64,000 nucleotides of DNA from Bog-257 sp963834135 (lineage in GTDB: Bacteria; Acidobacteriota; Terriglobia; Terriglobales; Acidobacteriaceae): NCBI GenBank assembly GCA_963834135.1, contig CAWIAN010000005.1, positions 1-64,000 of the forward strand. Direction: 5' to 3'. A program made the position numbers and the translations under genes. Positions 37,910 through 45,459 of the stretch are shown piece by piece (the stretch's first letter is position 1; every line of letters starts with the position of its first letter). The notes beneath the pieces were generated by a model, which ran no database searches, was not told the DNA's origin, and saw nothing but the letters and a program-made list of their open reading frames with translations.

Positions 37910-37939
37910 AAAAAAGGGGGAAAGGGATCCCTTTCCCCC
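37910..37939 (-). terminator. Intrinsic terminator after the tetrahaem cytochrome gene
   Basis: A perfect 24-base palindrome (37916-37939, centre GGGATCCC) is followed on the minus strand by six T residues. It lies 16 bases after the stop of the cytochrome gene and before the SurA-like start. Confidence 0.88.
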
Positions 37940-37955
37940 GACTTGCAACCCGTGT

Positions 37956-38873
37956 TTACTGGAACACGGTCGGAATGTTGTTGGTGTTGTTGGCTTCGTT
38001 CGCCTCGCCAAAGTGGCACTGACGGCAGAACTGAGTCGTCGAGGCAGCCTGACCTGCGGTCAGCTTGCCCTGCAGGTTCGGATTGTACGGGCCATTGATA
38101 AAGAAGTAGGTGGCGTAGAACTTGCCGCCGCCGTCGCCCACGATCGGGCTGGATGTCGTCGAGGTGTAAACAGTCATGACATGCTGGTTGTGGCAGGTGG
38201 TGCAGACCACATAAGGCTTGCCGCTTCCGTTGATGCCCCAGGGGCTCGACCACTTTCCAGGAGCCAGCGCCGGCCAACCGTAGTTGGCGACAAACTGAGC
38301 ATAAGGCGTACCCGGAGTGACGGTGAAGGTGTTGTTGGCGAAAACCAGGCCGCTGCCGGTCGAGATGGTAGCATTCTGGCCCACCGGGTGATCGTTGGTG
38401 TAGTTGCCGGCCGTGGTGCCGTCGTTGCCGAGCAGGGTGGGGATCTTCTGGCTGCCGTACGTGGTGTTGGTCAGAAGGCCGATCTGCTGTTCATAGGACC
38501 AGTTCTGCATCATGTTCGACTGCGTCAGGTTGCCGTCATGGCAGCTGAGGCAGAGCAGGATGCCGCCGACTTCCGTCGAACCGGTGGCGATGCCGGTCGG
38601 CAGAACTTCAACATACTTGCCGCTATCGCCGAAGCCAATGGTCTTTCCATACAGTGGGCTGGCGTCCTGGCCCCACAAAGCATAGCTGCCGGCATCGGCA
38701 GCGCCGCCGTGACCGGAACCGAAGGAGCCGCTATGCGGAGCATGGCAGCCCGCGCAGCCGCGGCCTTGATTTTGGTGTGCGCCCAGGACGTCAACCGTCG
38801 AGGACCAGTTCTGTGCCGTCATCAAGCCGCATACGGCCAGGACGAACAGAGAAATTACAAGTGCTTTCTTCAT
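37956..38873 (-). CDS. Tetrahaem doubled-CXXCH cytochrome c
   Basis: About 305 residues. Signal peptide KKALVISLFVLAVCGLMTAQ. Four haem sites: CAGCHAPHSG, CLSCHDG, CTTCHNQH and CRQCHFGE. The spacing between sites is wide, with Gly/Asn-rich linkers; the first two sites resemble the start of the 12-haem protein (the shared pattern CHAPHSG then CLSCHDG), suggesting common ancestry and a shortened domain set. GGAGG ten bases before ATG 38873 fixes the start; the long upstream frame extension is not used. It is a single-gene transcript: a strong terminator follows and a structured leader precedes it. Likely a periplasmic electron carrier. Confidence 0.9.
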   Translation of the reverse strand: MKKALVISLFVLAVCGLMTAQNWSSTVDVLGAHQNQGRGCAGCHAPHSGSFGSGHGGAADAGSYALWGQDASPLYGKTIGFGDSGKYVEVLPTGIATGSTEVGGILLCLSCHDGNLTQSNMMQNWSYEQQIGLLTNTTYGSQKIPTLLGNDGTTAGNYTNDHPVGQNATISTGSGLVFANNTFTVTPGTPYAQFVANYGWPALAPGKWSSPWGINGSGKPYVVCTTCHNQHVMTVYTSTTSSPIVGDGGGKFYATYFFINGPYNPNLQGKLTAGQAASTTQFCRQCHFGEANEANNTNNIPTVFQ

Positions 38874-39209
38874 TAGAATGAGACCTCCAGAGGTGTGTTG
38901 CAACACTTCATTTTTGCTGTTGACTCCTAGAGGCATAGGCCCCGACGGCAAACATACAGCTTTGCTTACCACCGCCTCTCGGCCTTAGTAAACGCAAGTA
39001 GCTAACCAAATCGGTAGCCGCGGAAGAGGTGTCGATAGATTGGCTAAGCGTCTTATTTACAGGCGAGTGCAATTTCGGGAACTAGTGGATGGTGGTTCGT
39101 GATGGCCGTCACAATGGGTGAAAAGAGCCAATCGGAAGAGCGATGATGTCAAATTCCGCAGCTGGTAGCGCTTGAGGGGGAGCGTAACTCGTTTCGAACC
39201 AAAACAGTT
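38874..39209 (-). other. Long, potentially structured leader upstream of the tetrahaem gene
   Basis: On the minus strand two extended pairings can be drawn: 39001-39009 with 39040-39049 (one G-U pair and one bulge), and a second long stem from about 38938 to 38984, whose outer arms are GGCC...GGCC with inner GCAAA/TTTGC. The gap from the upstream terminator to the start codon is over 330 bases. I could not match it to a known riboswitch class. Confidence 0.4.
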
Positions 39210-39231
39210 GGAGAGAGGCAGGCCTCTCTCC
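39210..39231 (-). terminator. Terminator-like hairpin after the second NHL gene
   Basis: GGAGAGAGGC and GCCTCTCTCC form a ten-base-pair stem around two bases (so a few pairs open for the loop), 22 bases after the NHL stop, followed on the minus strand by AACTGTTTT. Confidence 0.65.
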
Positions 39232-39253
39232 TTGTAGCAAAACGCAACAGCGA

Positions 39254-40516
39254 TCACTTGCTTTGCGGCGCGGCTGCCGGAGCTGGAGCCTTGGCTGCGG
39301 TTTCCGGCGCGGAATCGGCCTTCACGTGCGTTGTGGACGCCCGCTGTGTCTGCCGTTCCTTGGTCAGTTGGTCGAACTCTGCATCCGTCACGTACCTGAA
39401 TTCCTGCACGCGGCCGGGATAAATCTCCGACGTATAGACCCGGTTGCGGCGATTGTCGATGTGAATGTCGACCAAACCCTGATATTGACCGGGCAAAAGT
39501 CCATGGCCGCCCATCGCAATGCAGAGTTGACCTTCGTTGGTGAAGACCTGCACGCGGTCTTGCATCCCGTCGGCCACCCACACGTGTCCGTCGCTGTCCA
39601 CGGCGACGCCTTTCGGGCGGGCGAAGTAGCCAGGTCCGTCACCGTTCTTACCCCAGGTGCGAATGAACGTGCCGTCCGCGTCGAACACCTCGATGCGGTC
39701 ATTGAGAGTATCGGCCACGTACAGGTTGTCCTCTTTGTCCAAAGCCAGACCGGTTGGTTTTGCGAAATTACCCGGATCGGTTAGCGTATGTTCTTTCCCG
39801 GGCGTGCCGATGTGACGCAGCAGTTTGAAACTGTCGGCGTCGTACACCAGGACGATGTCCTGCTTCACGTCAGAAACGTAGAGCAAACGATTCTGTGTGT
39901 CGACCACCATCCCGCTCGGCTCTACCATTCCGTCGGTAATCACGTCTGTGGCTTTGTGCTGAGCATTGAAGACCAGCACATGATGCAGGCCTGGATCGGA
40001 TACGAAAAGCCGATCGTCGTCGTCCATCGCCAAGCCGATGATGCGGTCGAAGTGGGCATCGGCTTTGTTCTTGATCATCTCCACATCACGCGTTTCGGTG
40101 TTGAAGATGAAGATTGCTCCGACCTTCGAATCCGCTACGTAGACTTTCCCTTTGGAGTCTGTCGCCAAACCGTACGGCTGACCGAGTTGGTATAAAACCT
40201 TCGTGTTGTCTTGCTCCGGCACGGTGCCGGCCAGGCGGTCCATCCAGCCCTCTTTTTTCGTCTTGGGCTGTTCAACATCTTTCAAAGGCTGCGCCGCATA
40301 GAAAGCCAGGTAGCGAATGCGGGCGATGGCCGGAGGGTTCGGCCAAACGATGTTCGAGTAATCGATAACCGGCGGCGCTTTGGTTGTGGTGTCGTCGGTT
40401 TTCTTCTTCTTGCCGGCCTGCGCGGGAAAAGGTACGGTCAGCAGAAATACGAACAGCAGAATGATGGCGGTCAGCGCCGGCGCTAGCTGGGCGACTTTGT
40501 TTCTTACCTCGGACAT
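39254..40516 (-). CDS. Exported NHL-repeat beta-propeller protein (second copy)
   Basis: 420 residues. Signal/anchor helix (LTAIILLFVFLLTVPFPAQA), a lysine-rich stretch, then a six-blade NHL propeller (QPYGLATDSKGKVYVADS, KPTGLALDKEDNLYVADT, RPKGVAVDSDGHVWVADGMQ, VDIHIDNRRNRVYTSEIYPG). The Ala/Pro/Lys tail is low complexity. It lies 22 bases downstream of the 16-haem cytochrome gene with a strong GGAGG site, so the two form an operon. It repeats the NHL-plus-multihaem pairing seen at 31530-34555, in the opposite gene order. Confidence 0.9.
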   Translation of the reverse strand: MSEVRNKVAQLAPALTAIILLFVFLLTVPFPAQAGKKKKTDDTTTKAPPVIDYSNIVWPNPPAIARIRYLAFYAAQPLKDVEQPKTKKEGWMDRLAGTVPEQDNTKVLYQLGQPYGLATDSKGKVYVADSKVGAIFIFNTETRDVEMIKNKADAHFDRIIGLAMDDDDRLFVSDPGLHHVLVFNAQHKATDVITDGMVEPSGMVVDTQNRLLYVSDVKQDIVLVYDADSFKLLRHIGTPGKEHTLTDPGNFAKPTGLALDKEDNLYVADTLNDRIEVFDADGTFIRTWGKNGDGPGYFARPKGVAVDSDGHVWVADGMQDRVQVFTNEGQLCIAMGGHGLLPGQYQGLVDIHIDNRRNRVYTSEIYPGRVQEFRYVTDAEFDQLTKERQTQRASTTHVKADSAPETAAKAPAPAAAPQSK

Positions 40517-40538
40517 TGATCACTACCTCCTGCTCCAC

Positions 40539-41957
40539 TCATCGCTGCTGCAAGTTCTTATGGCAAGTGGAGCAAAATGCCATATTGTTGGCCTGATCCT
40601 TCACCAACAGGTCGGGCTGAGCCGACGAGTGCGGCTGATGGCAGGTCATGCAGTTGATCTGCTGATAAATCTTGCTGGTATTGGTAGGGTCTGCGACATC
40701 GCTGACGGGATGTCCCATGACCGGGTGGCCGCGTCCATATTTCAGCGGCAACACGACCACTTTGTTCTTGACGAAATAATCTTCCGGCAGCTTCACCGAT
40801 CCGTTGAAGATCGTGATCAGGTGCTCGGACTCAAGCTTTTGCGGTTGCGAGTCGGGACCGTGGCACTCGAGACACAGCGCGTTGCCCTTGGCGCGCAACA
40901 GATGCTCGTTATCGCCACCGTGCGGGGCGTGGCAGGTCGCGCATCCTTGACCGAATGCCGGCTGGTGCAGATGCGCCTTCTTAAACTGCTCGGCCTGATC
41001 GCTATGGCACGCCAGGCAAGCACTGACCGGATCCGGCTGTAAGAATCCCGGCGTCTTTCCCGCATGGGGGTTGTGGCAGGCGATGCATTCGCCTTGCGCT
41101 CCCGGATGCGGCACCTTGGCTTTGTCAATCTTCTCGGCTTGCTCGGCGTGGCAGGTTACGCAGATGGCTTTGGTGTCTGTCTGCGTGAGCACGACCTTGC
41201 CGTCTTTAGCCGGCTGGTGGCAACTGTCGCAGGCGCCCATCGCAAACGGAGCATGGGTGAAGGTCTGCATCAGGTGGGGCTGCGCCGATTGATGCGGATT
41301 GTGGCACTGCACGCAGTTTGCGGTCGCGAAGGGCTGGCCCTGATGCGCTTTAATCAGCGACTCGTCTTTGGCGTCGTGGCAGTCGAGACAGAGCGCTGGA
41401 GATGACTTCGTCAGGTGGAAATCGAACTCTTCTTTGCCGCGCTCGCCAGTCTTGTGCGTTACGTGGCAGGTCTCGCAACCCATGTCGAGGGCAGCGTGGC
41501 GACTGCCTTTCTCCGGAACGTTCACTCCCTGATTGTGACAAGTGAGACAGAGATTCTGGGTCTTGTCGCCGGAGGTAGGCTTCAACAGCTGGAATTTGTT
41601 GTCCGACTCGTGGGGATCGTGACACTTAACACAGTCACGCATTGCCGGAGGATGCACCGTGCCCTTGAGTTGGGCAAAGTCCTTGTCGGAATGGCACGTG
41701 ATACAGAGAGACTGCGGGGTCGCCGTGATCAGCTTAATGCGGGTTATATCTTTGTTGACGCGCACCTCGTGGCAACTGGTGCACCCCATCGCTATTGCGG
41801 AATGAACGAATTTGCCTTTGGCTTTGTCTTCATGACACTCGGCGCATTTGGCCGAGTCGGTGTTCTTATCGAGAGGTACCGGATGAATTCCGGCGAACGA
41901 CACACTGGCCCAGGCAAGTAAAGCTGCGCCCAGAAAAAACCGTACTGCCTTAGTCAC
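40539..41957 (-). CDS. Sixteen-haem c-type cytochrome
   Basis: 472 residues with signal peptide FFLGAALLAWASVSFAG. I count sixteen CXXCH sites, from CAECHEDK and CTSCHEV through CITCH, CVKCH, CLTCH, CETCH, CLDCH, CVQCH, CDSCH, CVTCH, CIACH, CLACH, CATCH, CLECH and CMTCH to CSTCH near the C-terminus. That is one haem per 29 to 30 residues, a density typical of nanowire-like or conduit cytochromes. Units of the doubled-CXXCH type (CHDPHES, CHNPHAG, CHAPHGG) recur. Extra histidines near the sites can serve as distal ligands. The start is GTG with GGAGG five bases upstream. First gene of an operon with the NHL protein. Confidence 0.93.
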   Translation of the reverse strand: MTKAVRFFLGAALLAWASVSFAGIHPVPLDKNTDSAKCAECHEDKAKGKFVHSAIAMGCTSCHEVRVNKDITRIKLITATPQSLCITCHSDKDFAQLKGTVHPPAMRDCVKCHDPHESDNKFQLLKPTSGDKTQNLCLTCHNQGVNVPEKGSRHAALDMGCETCHVTHKTGERGKEEFDFHLTKSSPALCLDCHDAKDESLIKAHQGQPFATANCVQCHNPHQSAQPHLMQTFTHAPFAMGACDSCHQPAKDGKVVLTQTDTKAICVTCHAEQAEKIDKAKVPHPGAQGECIACHNPHAGKTPGFLQPDPVSACLACHSDQAEQFKKAHLHQPAFGQGCATCHAPHGGDNEHLLRAKGNALCLECHGPDSQPQKLESEHLITIFNGSVKLPEDYFVKNKVVVLPLKYGRGHPVMGHPVSDVADPTNTSKIYQQINCMTCHQPHSSAQPDLLVKDQANNMAFCSTCHKNLQQR

Positions 41958-42325
41958 AACTGCCTCCGACCCATGACATACGGCAAGTGCAAGACGGTTA
42001 CCGAATCCCGGGGATTGGCCGCTCAGTTGAGAAGGATCACGTAATTAATTGTTTTTAAGAGAGTTATGGATACAGAAAATACCAGTGCCAGAACCCGAGA
42101 ACCCTGTGCTCGACCCACCCGATTGTGTCTTAGTCCCCTAGCAAAGGTGAAATGACGCACTGTGAGTCCAGCCGCCCCTGGGAGGATATCGGCTTGGAGT
42201 AATGTCGTACGGGCTTTGGCAGTAGCCCGTAACGATACGGGAATGCACCAGGAGACCTCGCCGCCGGCTGACATTAGGGCTAGGCATACTTGCCAAACGC
42301 TATTACCGGCGGGTTCGCTCCCGAG
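41958..42325. other. 368-bp intergenic region with a B12-box-like motif
   Basis: Lies between the HTH gene (minus, ends 42326) and the 16-haem gene (minus, starts 41957), so it should contain the cytochrome promoter. On the plus strand GGTGAAAT, then CGCACTGTGA, a perfect 8-bp stem (42208-42215 with 42224-42231) and CACCAGGAGACCTCGCC (about 42246-42262) recall elements of cobalamin riboswitches, but no plus-strand gene follows. An AT-rich stretch (42040-42060) may belong to the promoter. Confidence 0.35.
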
Positions 42326-42649
42326 CTAGCTAAGAAGCACGTCGGGATTTTTGCGCGCGATGTGCAAAAGCTTCAACGTCGCCTGACGTGGCTCCCGAAT
42401 TCCTTGCTCCCAGCTTTCGACGGCGTTAGAGCTTACATTGAGCAGGCGGGCAAAAAGGCTCTGGCTGGCATTTAGGCTTTCGCGGACAGCGCGAATGTCG
42501 GCTGGCTTCATGGTTTTGGGCCGGGCAGGTATTTCCACGGACCGCAGATCGAGCTTTACCCCGTTCTTCTCGGACCCGACCGACGATGTGCGCTGCTCTT
42601 CCTTCTTGCTCTTTTTCTTGTCTCTTTTGCTCTTCTTGCTCATCGGCAT
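42326..42649 (-). CDS. XRE-family helix-turn-helix regulator (antitoxin-like)
   Basis: 107 residues. A very basic N-terminus (KKSKRDKKKSKKEE) leads to a C-terminal HTH_XRE domain: MKPADIRAVRESLNASQSLFARLLNVSSNAVESWEQGIREPRQATLKLLHIARKNP, the helix-turn-helix of HigA/NadS/MqsA-type antitoxins and regulators. No toxin gene is adjacent on either side, so it may be a solo regulator or an orphan antitoxin. Transcribed toward the cytochrome genes but 368 bases away. A second in-frame ATG (42643) is equally possible as the start. Confidence 0.8.
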   Translation of the reverse strand: MPMSKKSKRDKKKSKKEEQRTSSVGSEKNGVKLDLRSVEIPARPKTMKPADIRAVRESLNASQSLFARLLNVSSNAVESWEQGIREPRQATLKLLHIARKNPDVLLS

Positions 42650-42739
42650 CGTTCTCCATGCAAGATCGTTTGAAACTGTCCTACATTGTAGGAGCGGGCA
42701 GGCGCGCGGTAAATAGCCCCTAAGCGCAATGGTTGCCTG

Positions 42740-43585
42740 CTACTTTTGACGGATGGAGCGGGCGACGGGCTTCCCCTTTTCTCCTATGTCCAGATAGGCC
42801 CAGGGCAATTCGTGATCGTGAGTGAAGACCACCAGCCACTGTTCCGGAATGGCGGACTTATAGAAGCGGTGTTTGTTGTTGATGCTCTCCAGTGGATAGA
42901 GGTCGTAGCCCAAGACCCACGTTGGATCGAGGTGTTTGGCGTCCGACAGCAGGTCACTGGGATAGGCGGCAACCTTGTCGCCGCTGCGCACGATAACTGC
43001 CTGCAGGTCTCGTGTGTGTCCGGGATAGACCTTCACGGATACGCCGGGCACAACTTCGGCATCGCCTTTCAGCAGCTTCATCTGGCCGCTTTTGATCAGC
43101 GGGTCGTAGTTGTCCGTCATGTAGCTGACTCGGTCGCGTTCATGCTGTTCGTGCGCGTGCTCCACCTCGCCCTGTTGCGCGTAATAAGTGGCACGAGGAA
43201 ATGTTGCCACCGGTTGGCCGTTCTTGTAGTACGTGTTCCATCCACAATGATCGAAGTGCAAATGCGTGTTGATGACGACGTCGATTTCGTCCGGCGACAC
43301 TCCTGCTGCCTCAAAGTTCCTCATCAGCATCGCTTGGTTGCGATAAATGGCTTGGCTCTTCTCGCTGAGTTTGCTGCCGATCCCCGTTTCGACCAGCACA
43401 TTGTGCCGGCCCGTGCGGATCAGCAGGGAATTCAGGCCCATCGGAATGTTGTTGCGTTCGTCGGGGGTGATCCGTTTCTCCCACAGAACTTTGGGTACGA
43501 CGCCGAACATCGCGCCGCCATCCATGTAGTAATTGCCGTCGGAAAGTATGGTCAGTTCAAAATCGCCCAGCGTCGTGCGTTCCAC
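42740..43585 (-). CDS. Metallo-beta-lactamase-fold hydrolase
   Basis: 281 residues. The zinc motif HxHxDH is seen as NTHLHFDHCGWN, with further ligands in YPGHTRDL (His), PSDLL (Asp, bridging) and FTHDHELP (His). The pattern VVINTHLHFDHCG with MGLNSLLIRTG upstream is typical of the lactonase/AiiA-like and related hydrolases. The substrate could be a lactone, thioester or other ester; not resolved. It stands alone. Cytosolic, no signal peptide. Starts at the only suitable ATG. Confidence 0.88.
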   Translation of the reverse strand: MERTTLGDFELTILSDGNYYMDGGAMFGVVPKVLWEKRITPDERNNIPMGLNSLLIRTGRHNVLVETGIGSKLSEKSQAIYRNQAMLMRNFEAAGVSPDEIDVVINTHLHFDHCGWNTYYKNGQPVATFPRATYYAQQGEVEHAHEQHERDRVSYMTDNYDPLIKSGQMKLLKGDAEVVPGVSVKVYPGHTRDLQAVIVRSGDKVAAYPSDLLSDAKHLDPTWVLGYDLYPLESINNKHRFYKSAIPEQWLVVFTHDHELPWAYLDIGEKGKPVARSIRQK

Positions 43586-43675
43586 TGTCGCTCTCCTGCA
43601 AAAGATCTGCTCTCGATCATACTGAATCTTAGCGAAGACGAAATATGTCCAACTTGGCGAACCCAGGAGTCAGAG

Positions 43676-44032
43676 ATGCCAGTTGTGCTTTCGATCCGGC
43701 GAGTATTGTGCGTGGTGTTCTTCAGTGTGCTGTTGCTAGGGCAGCGTTCCACCGAAAATGGAGTTCCGGCGCCGGCAACCGCACCTACGCCACAAAATGT
43801 GCAGCAGCCATCAACGCAACCGAATAACGGCATGGCGCAGATGCGCGACGACCTCAACAAAATGGAAAGCCTGAACATGAATATGAGCAGCGAGATCGAG
43901 TTTCTGCACGATCAGAATCTGCAGATACTGTTGCGCACTAATTCACAGATGTGGACGATCCTGATTCGTGATCTGCGCCGGCAAGTTGAAGTCGAAGAGC
44001 AGCACAAAGCCGCCGCTCCTCCTTCCAGGTAA
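43676..44032 (+). CDS. Small exported protein, function unknown
   Basis: 118 residues: signal peptide (VLCVVFFSVLLLGQ), a low-complexity Pro/Ala/Thr/Gln linker, then a helical segment with coiled-coil character (MRDDLNKMESLNMNMSSEIEFL... IRDLRRQVEVEEQH). CAGGAG seven bases before the ATG supports this start rather than the long frame that is open upstream and is merely antisense to the hydrolase gene. Function not recognised; an envelope-associated trimeric coiled-coil is possible. Confidence 0.7.
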   Translation: MPVVLSIRRVLCVVFFSVLLLGQRSTENGVPAPATAPTPQNVQQPSTQPNNGMAQMRDDLNKMESLNMNMSSEIEFLHDQNLQILLRTNSQMWTILIRDLRRQVEVEEQHKAAAPPSR

Positions 44033-44112
44033 TTGAGTCAGCGAAGGTCGCCTTGCGGCGCAAATGAAAAGCGGCAGCCGAAGCTGCCGCTCTCACAGAC
44101 ATCGAGGCCAAT

Positions 44113-45036
44113 CTACCGATTGCCGCCGGCGCCCGATGAGCTCGGTATGGCGGTGGTAGGAGTGGCGGCTGGAGCAGCGCTCGGAACTGGTTCGGCAGCC
44201 GGCGAGGTTTCACTGGCCGGGACGGCCGGAGCCGGTTCGGCAGCGGACGTGGTCTCCGCCGGCGCAGTCGCCGTAGCAACCGGTGCCGCGGAGTTCGCTG
44301 CAGTCAAAGGAGCTGCAGGAGCCGGCGCAGCTGCCGCAGTCGGCGTTGCCGCAGGCCGCGGAGCCGGTGCGTACTTCTGGACGGTGTTCAGGAACGGCTG
44401 TGCGTCCTTCGGCGCAGGTACTTCGCCGTTCAGCACCGAATAATACGTCCAATCTTTACCGTAGAACGCCTGGGTATCGGCGTCATCCTGCTTGATCACG
44501 CCTCCGCTCAAGGAGACGCCAACAAAGAGGCCTCGCGATCGCGAATACGTCAAAACCTGCGCGCGCAGCGTTAAGTCCGTCATCGCCTGAGCATCACGGC
44601 CGACGGGACCTGCTGCCGCCGAAGCATCTGCACCTAGCTTGAACTTGCTTTGCAGAAGATGCTGCATTCCGTCATCGGTGCGGACGATCAGCACCAAATC
44701 CGATGCTTGGCCACCCGCCTGGAAGCCAAAACTGCCTCCGGTCAACTTAAAAAATGCGGGGGCGCTCCAGCCCTTCTCCGTTCGGCAAGTAGCCACCCCT
44801 TTGCCGTAGTTTGCGCCGAAGATAAAACTAGCCTTCAACGATGACGGGATGACAGCGATACACTTCGCGCCCGACATAATGCCGTCTGGGATGGCGTGGT
44901 CTGGCGCCGACATGATTTGGCTGAGGACGGTACCGGCAGTCTGAATGCGATCCAGATCGGCATCCCGCCGCTCTGATGCAAAAACGCCGGATGCGAGGGA
45001 TAACAACATTGCCGAAACAGTAACGATTTTCTTCAT
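44113..45036 (-). CDS. SYLF/Ysc84-domain lipid-binding protein with Ala/Pro-rich tail
   Basis: 307 residues. The signal peptide (VSAMLLSLASGVFA) is followed by a SYLF domain over about 25-210: AIPDGIMSGAKCIAVIPSSLKASFIFGANYGKGVATCR, APAFFKLTGGSFGFQAGGQASDLVLIVR, VLTYSRSRGLFVGVSLSGGVI. The family binds phosphoinositides in eukaryotes; bacterial members are exported and of unclear role. Residues after about 225 are almost only Ala, Pro, Thr, Ser and Glu, a disordered tail. CTGGAG upstream fits the ATG. It converges on the small exported gene at 43676. Confidence 0.9.
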   Translation of the reverse strand: MKKIVTVSAMLLSLASGVFASERRDADLDRIQTAGTVLSQIMSAPDHAIPDGIMSGAKCIAVIPSSLKASFIFGANYGKGVATCRTEKGWSAPAFFKLTGGSFGFQAGGQASDLVLIVRTDDGMQHLLQSKFKLGADASAAAGPVGRDAQAMTDLTLRAQVLTYSRSRGLFVGVSLSGGVIKQDDADTQAFYGKDWTYYSVLNGEVPAPKDAQPFLNTVQKYAPAPRPAATPTAAAAPAPAAPLTAANSAAPVATATAPAETTSAAEPAPAVPASETSPAAEPVPSAAPAATPTTAIPSSSGAGGNR

Positions 45037-45231
45037 GGCACGACTCCAGGGTGAAAAAGACGTGGCGCACGCCGGCGTTCGCCAGCCAAATTCATCTTAG
45101 AGTGTTTTTTCGGGGAGGGAGGGATAAGAAAGCGATTGGCTGGTTACTCTCTAGTGTCCCGCTAAACAGGAAATGGGGAGCGTTGTAAGTAACCAGCCAC
45201 GGCCAGGACCTCGCTCGTCACCACGAACAAG

Positions 45232-45271
45232 AGGGCAGAAAGAGGAGACCCTCGTAACCTCTTTCTGCCCT
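45232..45271. repeat. Perfect inverted repeat, 14-bp arms
   Basis: Arms 45232-45245 (AGGGCAGAAAGAGG) and 45258-45271 are perfectly complementary with a 12-base spacer. No clean T-tract follows on either strand, so it is not a classical terminator; a binding site, mobile-element remnant or small RNA hairpin is possible. Confidence 0.8.
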
Positions 45272-45330
45272 GTCTCCCAGGTTCTGTGGTAGGTGAATGC
45301 AGTATGGTATGCGCCAGTAATTCCTGCAAG

Positions 45331-45371
45331 ATTACGAAAGTACATACATTAGGGTATTGTACTTTCGTAAT
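45331..45371. repeat. Perfect inverted repeat, 13-14-bp arms
   Basis: Arms 45331-45344 (ATTACGAAAGTACA) and 45358-45371 are complementary around a 13-base spacer, about 90 bases after the stop of the LuxR-type gene. AT-rich compared with surroundings, and unrelated in sequence to the repeat at 45232. Confidence 0.8.
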
Positions 45372-45459
45372 AGGGCCCAGAAGAATGGTAACCATGCGGG
45401 CCAGTCAAGCGGATGCTAGCTCGCGCTTTAAGATTGGCGAAAACTGCGAACGCGGCGCC

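Larger units (their letters stand above)
45037..45459. other. 423-bp intergenic region with two large inverted repeats
   Basis: No gene-like frame is evident. It carries two long perfect palindromes (listed separately) and lies between the SYLF gene and the end of the LuxR-type gene, both on the minus strand. The promoter of the SYLF gene should lie at its left end. Confidence 0.5.

Noticed and set aside
38874..39209. GEMM-type cyclic dinucleotide riboswitch
   Set aside because: GCAAAGC-like bases are present, but the conserved two-stem core could not be aligned.
42061..42120. Sigma-54 promoter upstream of the 16-haem gene
   Set aside because: TGGCAC is present on the minus strand, but the -12 GC doublet at the right spacing is missing.
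42746..44032. A 428-codon plus-strand frame
   Set aside because: Its first 900 bases are antisense to the metallo-hydrolase gene; only the last 118 codons (from 43676, with signal peptide and ribosome site) are kept.
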